Shown one piece after another: positions 37,555-49,154 of a stretch of DNA of 64,000 nt. The stretch's first letter is position 1, and every line of letters starts with the position of its first letter. A model generated the notes under the pieces. It searched no databases. It saw only the letters and a list, made by a program, of their open reading frames with translations, and had not been told where the DNA came from. Source of the stretch: Synaphobranchus kaupii (taxonomy: Eukaryota; Chordata; Actinopteri; Anguilliformes; Synaphobranchidae). Position numbers and translations under genes: made by a program. The stretch spans positions 17,833,670 to 17,897,669 of the forward strand of contig CM056389.1 of assembly GCA_029718625.1 (NCBI GenBank), written 5' to 3'.

Positions 37555-38236
37555 GGCTGTGTTCGGAATCGCTCCCTATTCACTCCCTCCCTATACACTA
37601 CTTAGGGAATCTACATAGGGCACTAGATAGGGATTCACTGGTGGAAAAGAAGGAGGCGATTTCGGACACTACATAATCTGAATAGGTTACTTAGCAACGC
37701 GCGACGCTTGCGTGACAGCGGTCACCGGCTTGGTGAGAAAGCATGCAAGAAACGGTAAAAAAATGTTCTTTTTTATTTTGAACAAGGGTTTTGTTGTCTC
37801 GTTGTACGTATATAGGTAAGTTAGGTAACAAGGTAGCTAGCTAGCTAATTAAGTTGCATTTTCCATTAAACAGTAATAATTGTTAAATAAAAAAAATAGT
37901 TAACACTTTATAATATATTTAATCTACCGCGTTTATTTATATTTTGGTTATAAAACCGATTAAACTGATTTAATATAGGCTACAAGATGAAACTTGCATT
38001 TATATTTACATTTGTAGACCAGCGCAGGCTCAGCCGTTGCCATCTTGACAAAAAAATGTCTCCGGTCATGTAGTGTACATCGTTTGTACCCTACATTTTG
38101 TGGTGCATTGTGGGGGATGTTGAGTGGACTATTTAGGGTGTCAAATTGGCATTTTGAATTTTGGACACCCTACAAAATGGCCGACACCCTAAATAGTGCA
38201 CTATATAGTGAATAGGGAGCGATTCCGAACACAGCC
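37555..38236. mobile_element. Non-autonomous DNA transposon with 30-bp perfect terminal inverted repeats
   Basis: GGCTGTGTTCGGAATCGCTC at the left and its exact complement at the right extend to 30 bp without mismatch. AAT flanks both sides (37552-37554 and 38237-38239), which suggests a 3-bp target duplication. The 682-bp body encodes nothing. A 3-bp duplication points to a PIF/Harbinger-like element, but the superfamily is uncertain. Confidence 0.85.
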
Positions 38237-38311
38237 AATGACTAATAGAGTCCAGAACAACAACCACACAGACCTCACTTCAATGTTGAGTGTGGGAAGT
38301 TGGGGGTGCCA

Positions 38312-38512
38312 ATATAACGTAGCGGTGAGGTGGGAAATCAAAGGGTTGCATTTGATTCCTAGCTTGGATCCTACTTAACCTGAACTGTTACAATACAGTA
38401 TCCAGCTGTATACATACGTACATATTGTTTGTTAAAAAAAAAAAAAAAAAGGTAATCTGTGTAAGTTGCTCTGGATACGAGCAAACACCCAGACAAATGC
38501 CCCATGATGAGA
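38312..38512 (+). mobile_element. tRNA-derived SINE
   Basis: An A-box-like TAGCGGTGAGGTGG (about 38320) and a B-box-like GGGTTGCATTTGATTCC (38343-38359) are followed by an A run and the tail GTAAGTTGCTCTGGATACG. That tail is shared by several fish SINEs and their partner LINE. Confidence 0.7.
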
Positions 38513-38609
38513 GATGAGAGAGATGATTACACTGTGTAACTTCTGCTTTAACGACCCATCACTGATAACTACATGATCGGAATGCTGGATATGGAACATG
38601 GTAAATAGA

Positions 38610-40398
38610 ATAGAATAGAACAACTTTTATTTTCCCACTAGGGAACTTCAGTTGTTGCCCCAGCAACAACAAAAAAGACATAGCCAGTGGGGCAGACCCA
38701 CAACACACAAACATATCAAACAAAGACATTCAATATAATCGTTGCATTAATCAAACTAATTAAGTGAATTCAAGTGTAATAGACTACAGCCAAATGTCAT
38801 GATTAAAAATATTAGGGCCTCAACTACAAAAATACGTGTGAATTATCCCAGCCTTCCCAGGTGGATAACTACTGATTATACCTGCCTGAAGAATGAACTG
38901 CACTTCTCCGGAATGTCTTGTTGCTAAAGAAGAAAACCCCCCAGTGCGGCACCCTCAGATGATGCTAATCCAGACTGAAACACTGAAGATTCAGTAAAAG
39001 GACTAGCTCTGCCAATGGCAGTGCCAGGATGTTAAACTATGCCCTGCAGGAGTCCATAGCTTTAGCCTTTTCAATACAGCATCAAATCCACATTGCTTCC
39101 GAAAATAAATGCATAAATAAGTATTAAAGGGTAAGTCAAGTATAAAACCACATTACTTGTGTTTTGGTGTGTAGCAAGGACTTAGGACAAGTCAGGTTTA
39201 GTGCATAGATGTGCATGCTGTTACATTTCCCCTAAGCCTAGATCCATTCTATTCCATTATGGTCAACCTTACTACTGGCTAGAGATTTTCAGTAGAATAA
39301 AAACTGAATATAAATCCAGTTAAACAAAGAGAGAAATACCTTCAGTTCTCCAACCACTTTTTAAACGTGTACAAGTAAGAATCTAAGAGCTAATATGACC
39401 ATGTGCATTTCTGACAAGTCCTGGAGGACTCAGGCTGAATGGGGTGGGTCTAGTTAGGGTACGAGTGTACATCTCCACATGAATAAACTGCCTCAGTTAC
39501 TATGAAAGCCTTAATTTGTAAGAATGGAAATGTCACACATGCTATCTGTATGTCAGGACATTAGAGTTTATATACAGTTCTTATGTGGCTCTAAATTAAA
39601 GTTTTTCTGGTACTTTTCCAACCAATATTTTCTGGATGGTCTGCAATCCCGATATGTTGCTTATTTTGCATTATGTGTAAGGGTAACTATGGAGGCACAA
39701 ATACGAGTAATTTTTTCCTTAAGTGAAAGATCATTAATTATTCCACGTCTGATGCACTTATGAGCAATTCACTGATTGGATGAACTCAATGGATGAATTG
39801 GATGAATTCAAGTTTGATGTAAATAAATGGTTTCACAAGTATTAGCCTACAATCACCTGTAATTACCTTTAACAGGTAAAAAATTTAAGCTGATTGATAA
39901 CAAGTCAATGTGCTGTTTTTAAGATAATATATGGAAATCCACACAATGTTACAATTTCTATGTTTAATGTAGCGTGGCTGTTCTACCGTGTTATTGTTTG
40001 TATCTACAGTACATGATTGTACATGATGTGCATATCAATGGACATCAAAACAATGTTTCATGCAAGCAAGAGCCAAAGTTTACATGCAGCTTTGATATCA
40101 CTTCACGTTTCTTTTGTTTGACAGTTTCTGCACCTCTCTCCACCCCTCCCTACCTCCTTGTGACCTCCCTTGATTGTGTTTTTCTGAATCCTTGTTTAAG
40201 TGGTTCAAGCTGCTAGTTTAATACTTAAGGTTACTTATTGGCTTACTGTTGTACACGCCAATGATCGATATCGTGTGGTCCCCCCCCCCAAATAAAAAAT
40301 AAAAAATCATACTGACTGCGCCTGGTGTTTGAAATCGTATTTACCTTTTAGGGTTGTTTTAACGCACTTGTTTGAAAATGCACTAAAATGCACTAATG
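38610..40398. other. Non-coding DNA with a possible LINE/SINE remnant
   Basis: CAACTTTTATTTTCCCACTA followed by GGGAACTTCAG at 38622-38653 resembles an antisense LINE 3' end found in fish. The remainder is unique and AT-rich, and no gene is seen. Confidence 0.35.
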
Positions 40399-40455
40399 TA
40401 CGTCGCTCTGGATAAGAGCGTCTGCCAAATGACTAAAATGTAAATGTAAATGTAG
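40399..40455 (+). mobile_element. SINE/LINE 3' tail
   Basis: GTCGCTCTGGATAAGAGCG, then TCTGCCAAATGAC and (AAATGT)n, is the conserved 3' tail of a widespread fish retroposon group. The head of the element is not recognisable. Confidence 0.75.
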
Positions 40456-41992
40456 CGTTTTCCTATTAGAAGGGAAGGATACTGCTTTATAAAATTAAAC
40501 TTAAATCAAAAATAATAATAAAATAAATGCAACCTAATGGATTAGTGAAAGACAAAGAATTGCCAGAGGAGAAAAAGTGAACTTGTTTGATTTAATAACA
40601 ATAATGGAGTTTCATTATTTTCACATTATGTTACTTTTCTTATCTTTCATGGATTACTAAATTAAAAGGGCTCTGTTACTCGGCTTCAGTCACTTAAAGA
40701 GGTTTCAAATAAAATAATATACACATGTACACATGTTCAGATGGATGTGTTATCACATGGTACCAGTAACCGTAATCAGGGCCTGAGATCAGACTCCCTA
40801 CTACCCTCTGTAAAACACCCAAGCTCTCTGACAGTACATTATGTTAGCTTGACCAGCCAGAACATTGGCGTTCTTCTATAACACCGTGTCAAACTCACAG
40901 TCCCAGAGGGCCGCAGTGTCCACACATTTTCGCAGTTTCCTTTCAATCAGCAGCCAATTTAGGCCTTGGCAACAAGGCGTGTGGACTCTTTAGACAACAA
41001 ATGACTTAAATGAATCACATAAGATCTGATGCACACAAGTACCAGCAGAAACTGTGATGCTCCAGGACTGGAGTCTCACTATCCCCTTCTGTTTCTCACA
41101 GACAAAACATGAACAACTTTCTCAACAATGGTGCTCCCAACTAACACATATTCTTCATTTAGACAGCTGCCATTTTATCTTCAAATATTTATTTAAAAGC
41201 CGGTACCAATTACTATTCTCTGACAGAGGTTTTAACTGGTTTCTCTGATGCAAGTCCTTGAACCATTGTCCAATCTTGATATTTAACACACACAGCATGC
41301 ACGCACGTACACACATACACACACCCACAAAGTCTGCTGAGATACTTTTCACAGATGAGAGTCACTATGCTTTTGTTAGAACTACAATACATCAGAAAAG
41401 ACATATACAGGTATTGTGAAGGCAGTGGAATGATAAAAAAAAATGTAAGAGGTAGTCATTTATTTATGGATTGTGTTACATTGTCTTCTGTTTTAAAGGA
41501 ACCATAATTGCTTATACTTACATTGTGTACAATGAAGGGTTTTATTTTAATATTAAAATTATACTTTATACATGCACCTGTATTATATAACTAATGTTTC
41601 ATTGAGTGTTATGGAAACTATCAAAAATGCATATAATGCATTTTCCCAAGAAATGTGTTGCAACACACACATATAGCCATTTTTCATACAATAATGCAGA
41701 TACTTAGATTATCCATTAAAAAATATGCAACAAATCAAAGTGGCATAAATACAAGTTTAAAAAAAAATGAAACAAAATGGGGAAATGAATCTGTGGCATT
41801 GATCACAAGACCATAAGAACAACATTCAAAGTCATTTCACTGTATTAAAAAACAACAACATATCTAACCAGAATCAAAATACAGTCGAATGAAAGTTATA
41901 GTTGGAGGCAAATAAATAAAAGGAGGAGCATTCAAAATAATAATATATAATAATAAATACTATAATAATAATAATAATAATAATAATACTAA

Positions 41993-42033
<41 letters not shown>

Positions 42034-42555
42034 AAGAATATGTCTCTTGAGATGCCATTTCCCCAGAATTTGAGGATATTTTTTGTGAATCAGAAATCCT
42101 CAGTCATCCAGTGGGATAACATACACACAGAGATCCAGAGCTATCAGTCTGAGCATAAAGAACATCATCAGAAATGTCTCCCCAACAGAGCTATAACACC
42201 TTCTGCACCGCTGAGGACTATCATCTTTAAAAAAACACACACATTTACATTTCAGTGAATACATATTCATCTCTACATGGCAAAAACAATATGAACCTTG
42301 CCTACATGTATAAACCACAAAACAACAATAACAAAAACAACAACAATAATAATAATAATACTTTTACTGAAGATAGATTCCTCCAGCTTTTATTCAGCAT
42401 GCATAACACCTTCAATGTCATGTCATAACATCTTTATAAACCCTTTGTAACCCCTTCAATGCTTTGCCAAGGATGGAATAACATAAGAAGTTATATTCTC
42501 AAATGTAGCATAACATTCGATAATAAGCTATTCGGTATCAGAATTGCATGTCGCG

Positions 42556-42601
<46 letters not shown>

Positions 42602-43456
42602 TGTTGTCTGCCACTGGTTTTCAATGTCATTCTTTTCTAATAAATAAATAAATAAATAATGTTATTGTGACCACACATTATTGTCTTGTATCTTGTATCC
42701 GTATTTGACTCAAAGTGTAAAAGGTCATTATAAAAAATATAGAAATTTAAATATTTTATCTATCCGTTCCATTGTACTCATCTCTTTCAGGTTTTTCACA
42801 ACAACAATTTTGTGATGAGCATGAATGTTTTGTTTATGAATCCAAGTTCACAGTAACAATTTTACTAATTTTTCTACTCATTCCATTCAACCTCTTTCAA
42901 CCTCACTGGTGCAAATGGAAATAAGGGGATGGTTTAATACCATTTTTTCCCCATTTACTTGTGAAAAATTTCTAAATAGTGGCCATCACCAGGGAAACAA
43001 CCTATCATCCATTAACTAGAAGATGGAATACATATAGTATATGATTAGCCAAGCATGATAGAATTTCTTAGGAAATTAAGTCCAAATGGTTGAAGCCAGA
43101 GCCCTTTAAGTGCCAAAAATCAATTTACAAAAAAGCATAGAGGATTATTTTATCAGTGCAATATTGTGATTTGGGAGTGAATCAGGAATAGGTGAAAGCC
43201 CTGGCAAGGAACCATTAGAGTTATCTGGTTGTACCACAATCACGGAGATAGTCCATGCCTTTACTGTCATAGTTTTGACAATAACAGAAAAGAAAGTGTC
43301 CAAAAACCTGTATCAGCACACACACAAGCAAGCAGAAAAAAATCGGAATAAAAGTGAGAATACACAGGAATATGTTGTTGGAAGAAAGCACCAAAAAAAA
43401 AAGAAAAAAAGAACAACAACACAACTGACATGCTTTGCACAACAACACGCAGTTGG
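40456..43456. other. Non-coding DNA with microsatellites, possibly including the 3' UTR of the exon at 43671-43901
   Basis: No coding sequence is recognised. Simple repeats are (TAA)n then (TTA)n at 41940-42032, which together form a self-complementary run; (GT)n at about 42557-42600; and (TAAA)n at about 42638-42658. A minus-strand AATAAA (plus TTTATT at about 42388) could end a transcript from the exon upstream, about 1.3 kb past its stop codon; this is an inference. Confidence 0.5.
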
Positions 43457-43540
43457 CGGGGGGGGGGGGGGGGGGGGGGAGAGGTTGACGGGTGACGGGG
43501 GGGGGGGGGGGGGGGGGGGGGGGGAGAGAGGTTGACGGGT
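43457..43540. repeat. Two long G tracts in a small duplication
   Basis: A run of about 20 G, then GAGAGGTTGACGGGTGAC, then a second run of about 25 G, then the same GAGAGGTTGACGGGTGAC. It is a two-copy repeat of a G tract plus an 18-bp tag. It could form G-quadruplexes. On the minus strand it would be a C-rich part of the 3' UTR of the adjacent exon. Tract lengths may be sequencing estimates. Confidence 0.85.
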
Positions 43541-43670
43541 GACAGTGATCTGTCGCTGGGTAGAGTCAGCTAAGCCTAACGGCGGCGGGAGTTCCTCGCC
43601 GTCTTTCCATCCCCCCTCCCTCCTGTTTTCCTCTGCTTTAACTGTGCGTGTTCCTCACAGGGACGCCCCG

Positions 43671-43901
43671 CTACACGTACTGCTCTTTGGGGAAGGTGTA
43701 TTGGGCGAGGGGCCCGGGGGGTGGATACCTAAACACGGGGCTGTCCGAGGGGTGCTGCACATAGGGGTTCTGGGGCAGGTAGGCGAGGGGCGCTTGCAGC
43801 GGCGGGGAATGGGACTCCAGGCAGTCTTCTTTGTTGCAGGCGAGACGGTAGCTCACGTAGTCGGCTGTGTTCGGTAGCTCTTCGTAATGCTCCAAGGGGT
43901 T
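43671..43901 (-). CDS. Probable last coding exon, Pro/Tyr-rich cytoplasmic-tail-like C terminus
   Basis: A pyrimidine-rich stretch ending CCCCTCCACGCAG on the minus strand gives a good acceptor, followed by 76 codons and a TAG stop at 43671-43673. The encoded tail starts NPLEHYEELPNTADYVSYR, has LACNKEDC, then repeated aromatic and proline words (QNPYVQ, FRYPPPGP), and ends FPKEQYV. There is no signal peptide or membrane segment within it. GC content is about 60 percent, well above the flanks, which fits selection on coding sequence. Several YxxP/NPxY-like tyrosines suggest a receptor or adhesion-molecule tail, and the hydrophobic C terminus could be a PDZ ligand; both are inferences. The gene was not recognised. 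Upstream exons must lie at higher coordinates. It may be an alternative to the exon at 61995-62135, since both start at phase 0. Confidence 0.65.
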   Translation of the reverse strand, partial: NPLEHYEELPNTADYVSYRLACNKEDCLESHSPPLQAPLAYLPQNPYVQHPSDSPVFRYPPPGPLAQYTFPKEQYV

Positions 43902-44075
43902 CTGCGTGGAGGGGCGAGGCGGCGTTATACAAACACATCGTAATACAAACATATCGCACTCATGGACATGACTAAACACAGTTTGAACAGTAGCAATATC
44001 AAGCAATTCTGACTGTAGGCCAAACAGGTAACCACTGTAACAATATAACATTTGATTTCAGTCAGGTATACAGAA

Positions 44076-44274
44076 ATGTAAACTATTTTTAGTTACCTTA
44101 ACATGATCTGTTAAAGATCAGACGTCTTCTCATCAACGCGCTTAATATGAGAGGGCACCATATTCAGGAAGTATAATACTTCCTGAATATGGTGCCCTCT
44201 CATATTAAGCGCGTTGATGAGAAAACGTCTGATCTTTAACAGATCATGTTAAGGTAACTAAAAATAGTTTACAT
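44076..44274. repeat. 199-bp near-perfect palindrome
   Basis: The left arm 44076-44174 and right arm 44176-44274 are inverted copies around A44175 with only one mismatch (GACGTCTTC against GACGTTTTC). There is no spacer. Each arm contains ATGAGAGGGCACCATATTC. No target duplication is visible at the edges. It lies about 175 bp upstream of the 43901 acceptor, inside the presumed intron. Confidence 0.97.
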
Positions 44275-45639
44275 CTGCCTCTTTATTTTTACATCAGCAT
44301 TACAGTTATTCCTACATATTACTACAATTATGATTGTTGTTCTTGTTGTTACGTTTATATTTTAGACTGTACACAAGTTCACAAGCTGCATCTTCTTATT
44401 CTACGTTTCCTTGTTCTTTTAAAAAATTTGACATATAAGCATACACACTTATCACAAAAGGTCTATTTAAACTTGACAGAAAGCCATGTAATGCTTATTA
44501 CATATGCTGGGTGATTTGTGCCAAAATTGAAGCAAGAAAAAGAAAAAGGGTGTGAGGGGGAAAAAGAAAAATATAATTATCATTTGTGAGTATAATGGCT
44601 ACAAATTAAAACGTAGCTTACAATAATATACCCTCACATTCCCATGAGAAAAGCCTGAGAATGGGCTTCTGTGAATTGAAATACAGCCAAAAACATGTTT
44701 TTGTTGTAGTTTTGTTTTGAATTCTATTAAACTGTAGTTTCGTTCTTTTAGCTAAGCCTGTATCCATGACTTGGCATTCATTGGGTGAGAGCAGAAACAA
44801 AACGCAGTTAATGGAAGTGGAAATTGCTCAAGTGTACAGAAAAATTCTGCCGTGAAAACAGCCAGCCAAATAAAAGGAATTAGATCCTTCAGGCTGATAA
44901 TACCTGAAGTATTGGTTTTGAATATATTGGAACCGCACCAAAAGGCTGCAGATTTTTCTTCCACGGACCTTTCACGCAAAACTTGCCGGCACTTTTTTTA
45001 TGAAGACACAGTGCTGCATTGCTGGGGCCACACCTTCTGGAGAACGGCAGGCCTAGGACTACTGTCACCTCGTTTTTCATAATGCATGCAAATACATTCG
45101 CATAATCCATCAACGCGTAAAAACACACAAATACAAAAATACACATACATAAATAAACAGACATTTGTGTCTGTTTCTGCAGCAACTACTGAACGCATTT
45201 CACATGCTGAAAAGCAACTAGGACCACTTAACCTGTCCAAGCAGAATATTGGGTTGTTAATTTGACTAGATGTGCTTTTCTTTCATTCTTATTATTATTA
45301 GATCCATTCACCAGGGTAGTTATTTGGGTTGGTTATTTATCAAATTTATTTACATATTGGCAAAAGACATGCTGTTATCGACTTGTTGCTAATCTTTCCC
45401 ATGAGGAGGGGTACTCAAATACTCCCCATCCGCAACAACATTAGTGTAAAAGAATGGCAGGACTTCAATGCAAGATGGGCCTATAATCGTGCTGTGTTTA
45501 CATTATTGGTTGACACCAAGTGCACTTCTGCTATGCACAGAAAATACCATAGGGAATGAACCAGCTCAGTCTGTGAAGCGTTAAGGAGCTAACGCATCTC
45601 TTTCTCTCTCCCCCCTCCCTCTCTCATCCCTCTCTCACA

Positions 45640-45670
<31 letters not shown>

Positions 45671-46496
45671 TTTGTCTTTTTTATTTCTGACAAGTATTAC
45701 AGCCTGAACGCACAGCCTACAGACACTTCCACCGAGATAAAGGCGTGACCTCACCTGCAGGAAGCGGGGACTTCAGTTTGGGGAAGAGAGAGATACGTTA
45801 TGAAAGGTGTGACCTGGTAGAACAATCTAAAGTCTTGTTTTGTTTTTTTTATAGATCCAGCAGATTATGAGATTCCCGGTAACGAATGAACACGCGCTTG
45901 AGATTGAGGTGCGGATATTAGGTGTTTTTCTCACTATTTCCAGGCCGGCAACTTGTTGCAAGGAGGGGAACAGTATGACACATTGACTGAAACATTTCAC
46001 TTTACTGATTCAATAGACCATATTACAGTGCTATTATCTCTATCTGTAAAATGGCAGAATGCTCTCCAAGTGCCTTTCAGCTGAAGAAAGAAGTCACATA
46101 AGAAGCTGAAAATGAGCCACTGTAATGGATCCCATTAAGGACGGCTCACTTATATAACGGCGAAACTAAAAGAGGACGTGTTATTTCTTCCACTGCAACT
46201 GAAGTACCTCCATGCTAGCTAATCCACAAACCGCTATAAACATAACTCTGGCAGCACTGGCTTCAAACTAGCAGTTTCCTTTCTTTTTTTATTCAAAAGG
46301 GGCAATCTAAGCCACTAAATTACTTTTCACTTATTTCAAGCTGACCCTAAGATATGCAAAAGGTTAATCTCCTCTACTATAGAGAGGCTATACTAACAAG
46401 AGCTGCAATCCTCTGGCAATTGGGAGATGCCAGAAGGAGAGGAAAGTGGAAAGTGGACGTTAGAACCGGACCAAATTAGACACTGTCCTGCCTCAC
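44275..46496. other. Non-coding DNA with a CA-type microsatellite
   Basis: No coding exon is recognised. A CT-rich run followed by (ACGC)n(AC)n occupies about 45597-45671. The remainder is AT-rich and unique. Confidence 0.5.
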
Positions 46497-46605
46497 GGTA
46501 AAATGTCCAGTGTAAATTCAACTCTAACAGAGTTTATATGAGTCAAATAGGGACCAACTGTACACCGTAAGAGTGAATTTAACACCAAACATTTTACTGT
46601 GCTGA
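46497..46605. mobile_element. Short palindromic MITE
   Basis: TAAAATGTCCAGTGTAAATT followed by CAACTCT at the left matches the complement of AGAGTGAATTTAACACCAAACATTTTA at the right, allowing 4-5 differences. It is related to the short elements at 23535, 57368 and 60560. Confidence 0.65.
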
Positions 46606-46860
46606 TCTCTTCCCGTTTAACAGACTACTCCTGCAAGCCACCTGTGATACCAGATGCTTTCAACATTTCCAGTAGCACTACATTGTGGTGCTGCCCTGGC
46701 TGGGTTCAATGGGTTTCCCTGCTGGTCTATGAAGATTCAATGAATCTTGATGTACCTTATAAAATGGAGTATTGTCTCTTGACTGACAAAACAGAGGCAA
46801 AAGTGGATGCTGATGGAAATCATTTAAGATATTCTGACTTTGACTGGTTTATATTTGTAT

Positions 46861-47403
46861 ATTTGCCCGGCCAAAAAAAAAGTTGCAGTTGCACCAGTCA
46901 TGCATAGTGCCCACTGTACAAGCCTCTGGAGGCAGTGTTATGATCTGGGGTTGCTTCAATTGGTCAGGTCTAGGCTCAGCAACGTTATGCAGCAATAAAA
47001 TGAAGTCAGCTGAGTACCTGAATGTACTGAATGACCAGGTTATCCCATCAATGGGCATATTCCAGGACGACAATGCCAAGATTCATCAGGCTCAAATTGT
47101 GAAAGAGTGGTTCAGGGAGCATGAGGAATCATTTTCACACATGAATTGGCCACCAGAGTCCTGACCTTAACCCCATTGAAAGTCTTTGGGATGTGCTGGA
47201 GAAGACTTCACGGAGTGGTTTGACTCTCCCGTCGTCAATACAAGATCTCGGTCAAAAATTAATGCAAGTCTGGACGGAAATAAATGTTGTGACGTTGCAT
47301 AAGGTTGTCGAAACAATGCCACGACGGATGCGCGCCATAATCAAAGCTAAAGGCGGTCCAACAAAATATTACAGTGTGCGACTTTTTTTTTGGCCGGGCA
47401 GTG
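46861..47403 (+). mobile_element. Tc1-like element, internal deletion derivative
   Basis: The ends TGCCCGGCCAAAAAAAAAGT (from 46864) and ACTTTTTTTTTGGCCGGGCA (to 47400) are inverted copies. The left end runs almost directly into the middle of a transposase ([11 protein letters not shown]), so the left leader and N-terminal half are deleted while both termini remain. The total is about 540 bp, against about 1.5 kb for a full copy. Confidence 0.85.
46880..47375 (+). pseudogene. Tc1 transposase, C-terminal part
   Basis: Shows [10 protein letters not shown], then [11 protein letters not shown] with the second catalytic Asp, then [10 protein letters not shown] frameshift near 47155 moves [11 protein letters not shown] (the catalytic Glu) and RMRAIIKAKGGPTKY into another frame. 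The DNA-binding domains and the first Asp are absent. Confidence 0.85.
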
Positions 47404-48393
47404 AATTTCACCACACATTCTCGAAAACAAGTGTCATAATTGAATGAACGTGTATCTATGATTCATTTCCTTGAGAAGCGAGTTGCCTCCAATGGGAGTC
47501 GTGCCTAACATACTCTCCCCATTTGGTTCAATAAAGTCTCCTCCAGGCAAAAGCAGCGAGAAGGCAGGACAGTTTATGACTGCCACAAGAACTGTTTGCG
47601 ACTTCCAGCATTTCTGTTGTGGTCAGACGACATTTGAAGGCATACCAGCAGTTCCCAGCAAAGGGACTTTCGTGTTGATCACAATGCTGATGGTCTGTTT
47701 TCAATCCACATCTTTTTAAAGCTCTAACATGTTGACTGAATTGGTCCATCCAGGGGGAAGGGAGAAAGAGCCGGAGAAAGAGTGGACAGAGACAAGATGT
47801 AACTGTCACAAATGCATTGACGTGGGTGGACAGCGAATGATTTGTGTGAATGCTGTTATGGTGAATGGTGAATTACAATGCTTAATAATGGCTGCTATCT
47901 GCATCAGTGCAACACCATCGGAGATGGTGGGAAATTTCCCCCACAAAAAACTGCTTTCAGATACATGAAGGCACTGTATAAATTATTCTTAAACTTATTA
48001 TTTTTTAAAATCATGCTAGACTCAAGCACAGTCACTAATATATATTTTTGCATAAGGCTATTAGAACTTTAAGCACTCACTCAAACTGATCCATTGATCC
48101 TCTGTCTGTGCCTATTTCTGATATATTCAATTTTAACTTACTTTTTTTTTTTTTTAGCGCTTCTTTGGCAATTAAAGTCAGAGAATGCTCTGTTTTGCAA
48201 TACTGACTTTAATTGCAGAGGAAGCTCTTATTGCAATGAGCCATGCAAACAGTTCTGTCATTAAACATTGATAAATACCAAAATTGCATGTGCCCTTGAA
48301 AAGCTTAAATTAAATCAACACTGACTGTACTATTACTTTGTTGAGTGAATTTGTGCAGGTGTTGAACTTTGCTAACAAAGAAGAGTAACACCC
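47404..48393. other. Non-coding DNA with a candidate conserved element
   Basis: No gene is recognised. The stretch 48150-48290 (GGCAATTAAAGTCAGAGAAT ... GACTTTAATTGCAGAGGAAG) has a low-repeat, enhancer-like texture and an internal partial inverted repeat (AATTAAAGTC / GACTTTAATT). Conservation cannot be judged here. Confidence 0.3.
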
Positions 48394-49132
48394 TGTAGGA
48401 TATCTAATATTTCCCCCCTTCTCTCTATCTCTGTCTCTCTCTCTCATTCTCAACCCCCCATCAAAGATAAGCCAGTCTGTCATAAATGACCCCTCTCCCC
48501 CCCTCCCCCACACCTTAACCCAATCAGGACAGGGATGGTCTTCCTGTGGAGGTATTTTATGAGTGTACCGCAGAAAAATAAGTTAGTCAATTGTGGAGTT
48601 TGTTTGGAGAAGTCATTCTTTTTGGTTCCTCGTGCGTTTCCTTTTGTTCCTGTTCAGCTGGAGGGTAAATAATTTGGCAATTTTTGGCTTATCTCTCTCT
48701 TTACTGGTATTTCCTAATTAATGTCTGGTTTAATGTCTTCCATTTTGTAAATTATAAGTAGTCAGCCTACATTCCTTAGTGAATGTATGATTTCAACTCA
48801 TTATTCCAATTGAATGTTTTTCATTTAATAAAATTATTTAATCTCGACCTGATTTAGACTTTGTTTTGGCTTGTTGGTTGATCCACCAGGTTACTGTTCG
48901 ACTTACCTATTAACGAATTTGGCGATTTAATTGATGATTGTAATTCTTAATAATAATAATTAAATTAAATCACGTAAAGCTTATTTTGAATGTAGGTTAA
49001 GTGAGGGGTTCTAGCACGCAATATCGCTTGTGTTCAGTATTCAGAGTGCTGAACGTTTTAACAAGGGCATTGACTGTTGGAACCGCTGGATTCAGAAAAT
49101 ACACATTTTACCTAGTCCTCACTTACCCGACA
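48394..49132 (+). repeat. Candidate 5' LTR
   Basis: Starts TGTAGGATATC and ends CCCGACA four bases before the primer site. It contains AATAAAATTATTTAATC near 48828 as a possible poly(A) signal. The start is inferred by comparison with TGTAGGACAATTATC after the polypurine tract and is uncertain. Confidence 0.5.
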
Positions 49133-49136
49133 TAAT

Positions 49137-49154
49137 TGGAGGTTCCACCGAGAT
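49137..49154 (+). promoter_or_regulatory. Primer-binding site complementary to tRNA-Gln
   Basis: TGGAGGTTCCACCGAGAT is complementary to the 3' end of vertebrate tRNA-Gln (…ATCTCGGTGGAACCT plus CCA) over 18 bases. Its place just after the LTR end fits the start of minus-strand DNA synthesis. Confidence 0.85.

Noticed and set aside
42557..42600. Protein-like frame over the (GT)n run
   Set aside because: A dinucleotide repeat read as Cys-Val; no coding evidence.
43275..43535. Frame ending in a Gly run
   Set aside because: Produced by the poly-G tract; no domain and no splice logic.
44076..44274. A microRNA hairpin
   Set aside because: The stem is far longer and more perfect than a pre-miRNA and nothing else supports one.
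47471..47968. Overlapping 80-90 codon frames on both strands
   Set aside because: No domains, mutual shadows, ordinary non-coding composition.
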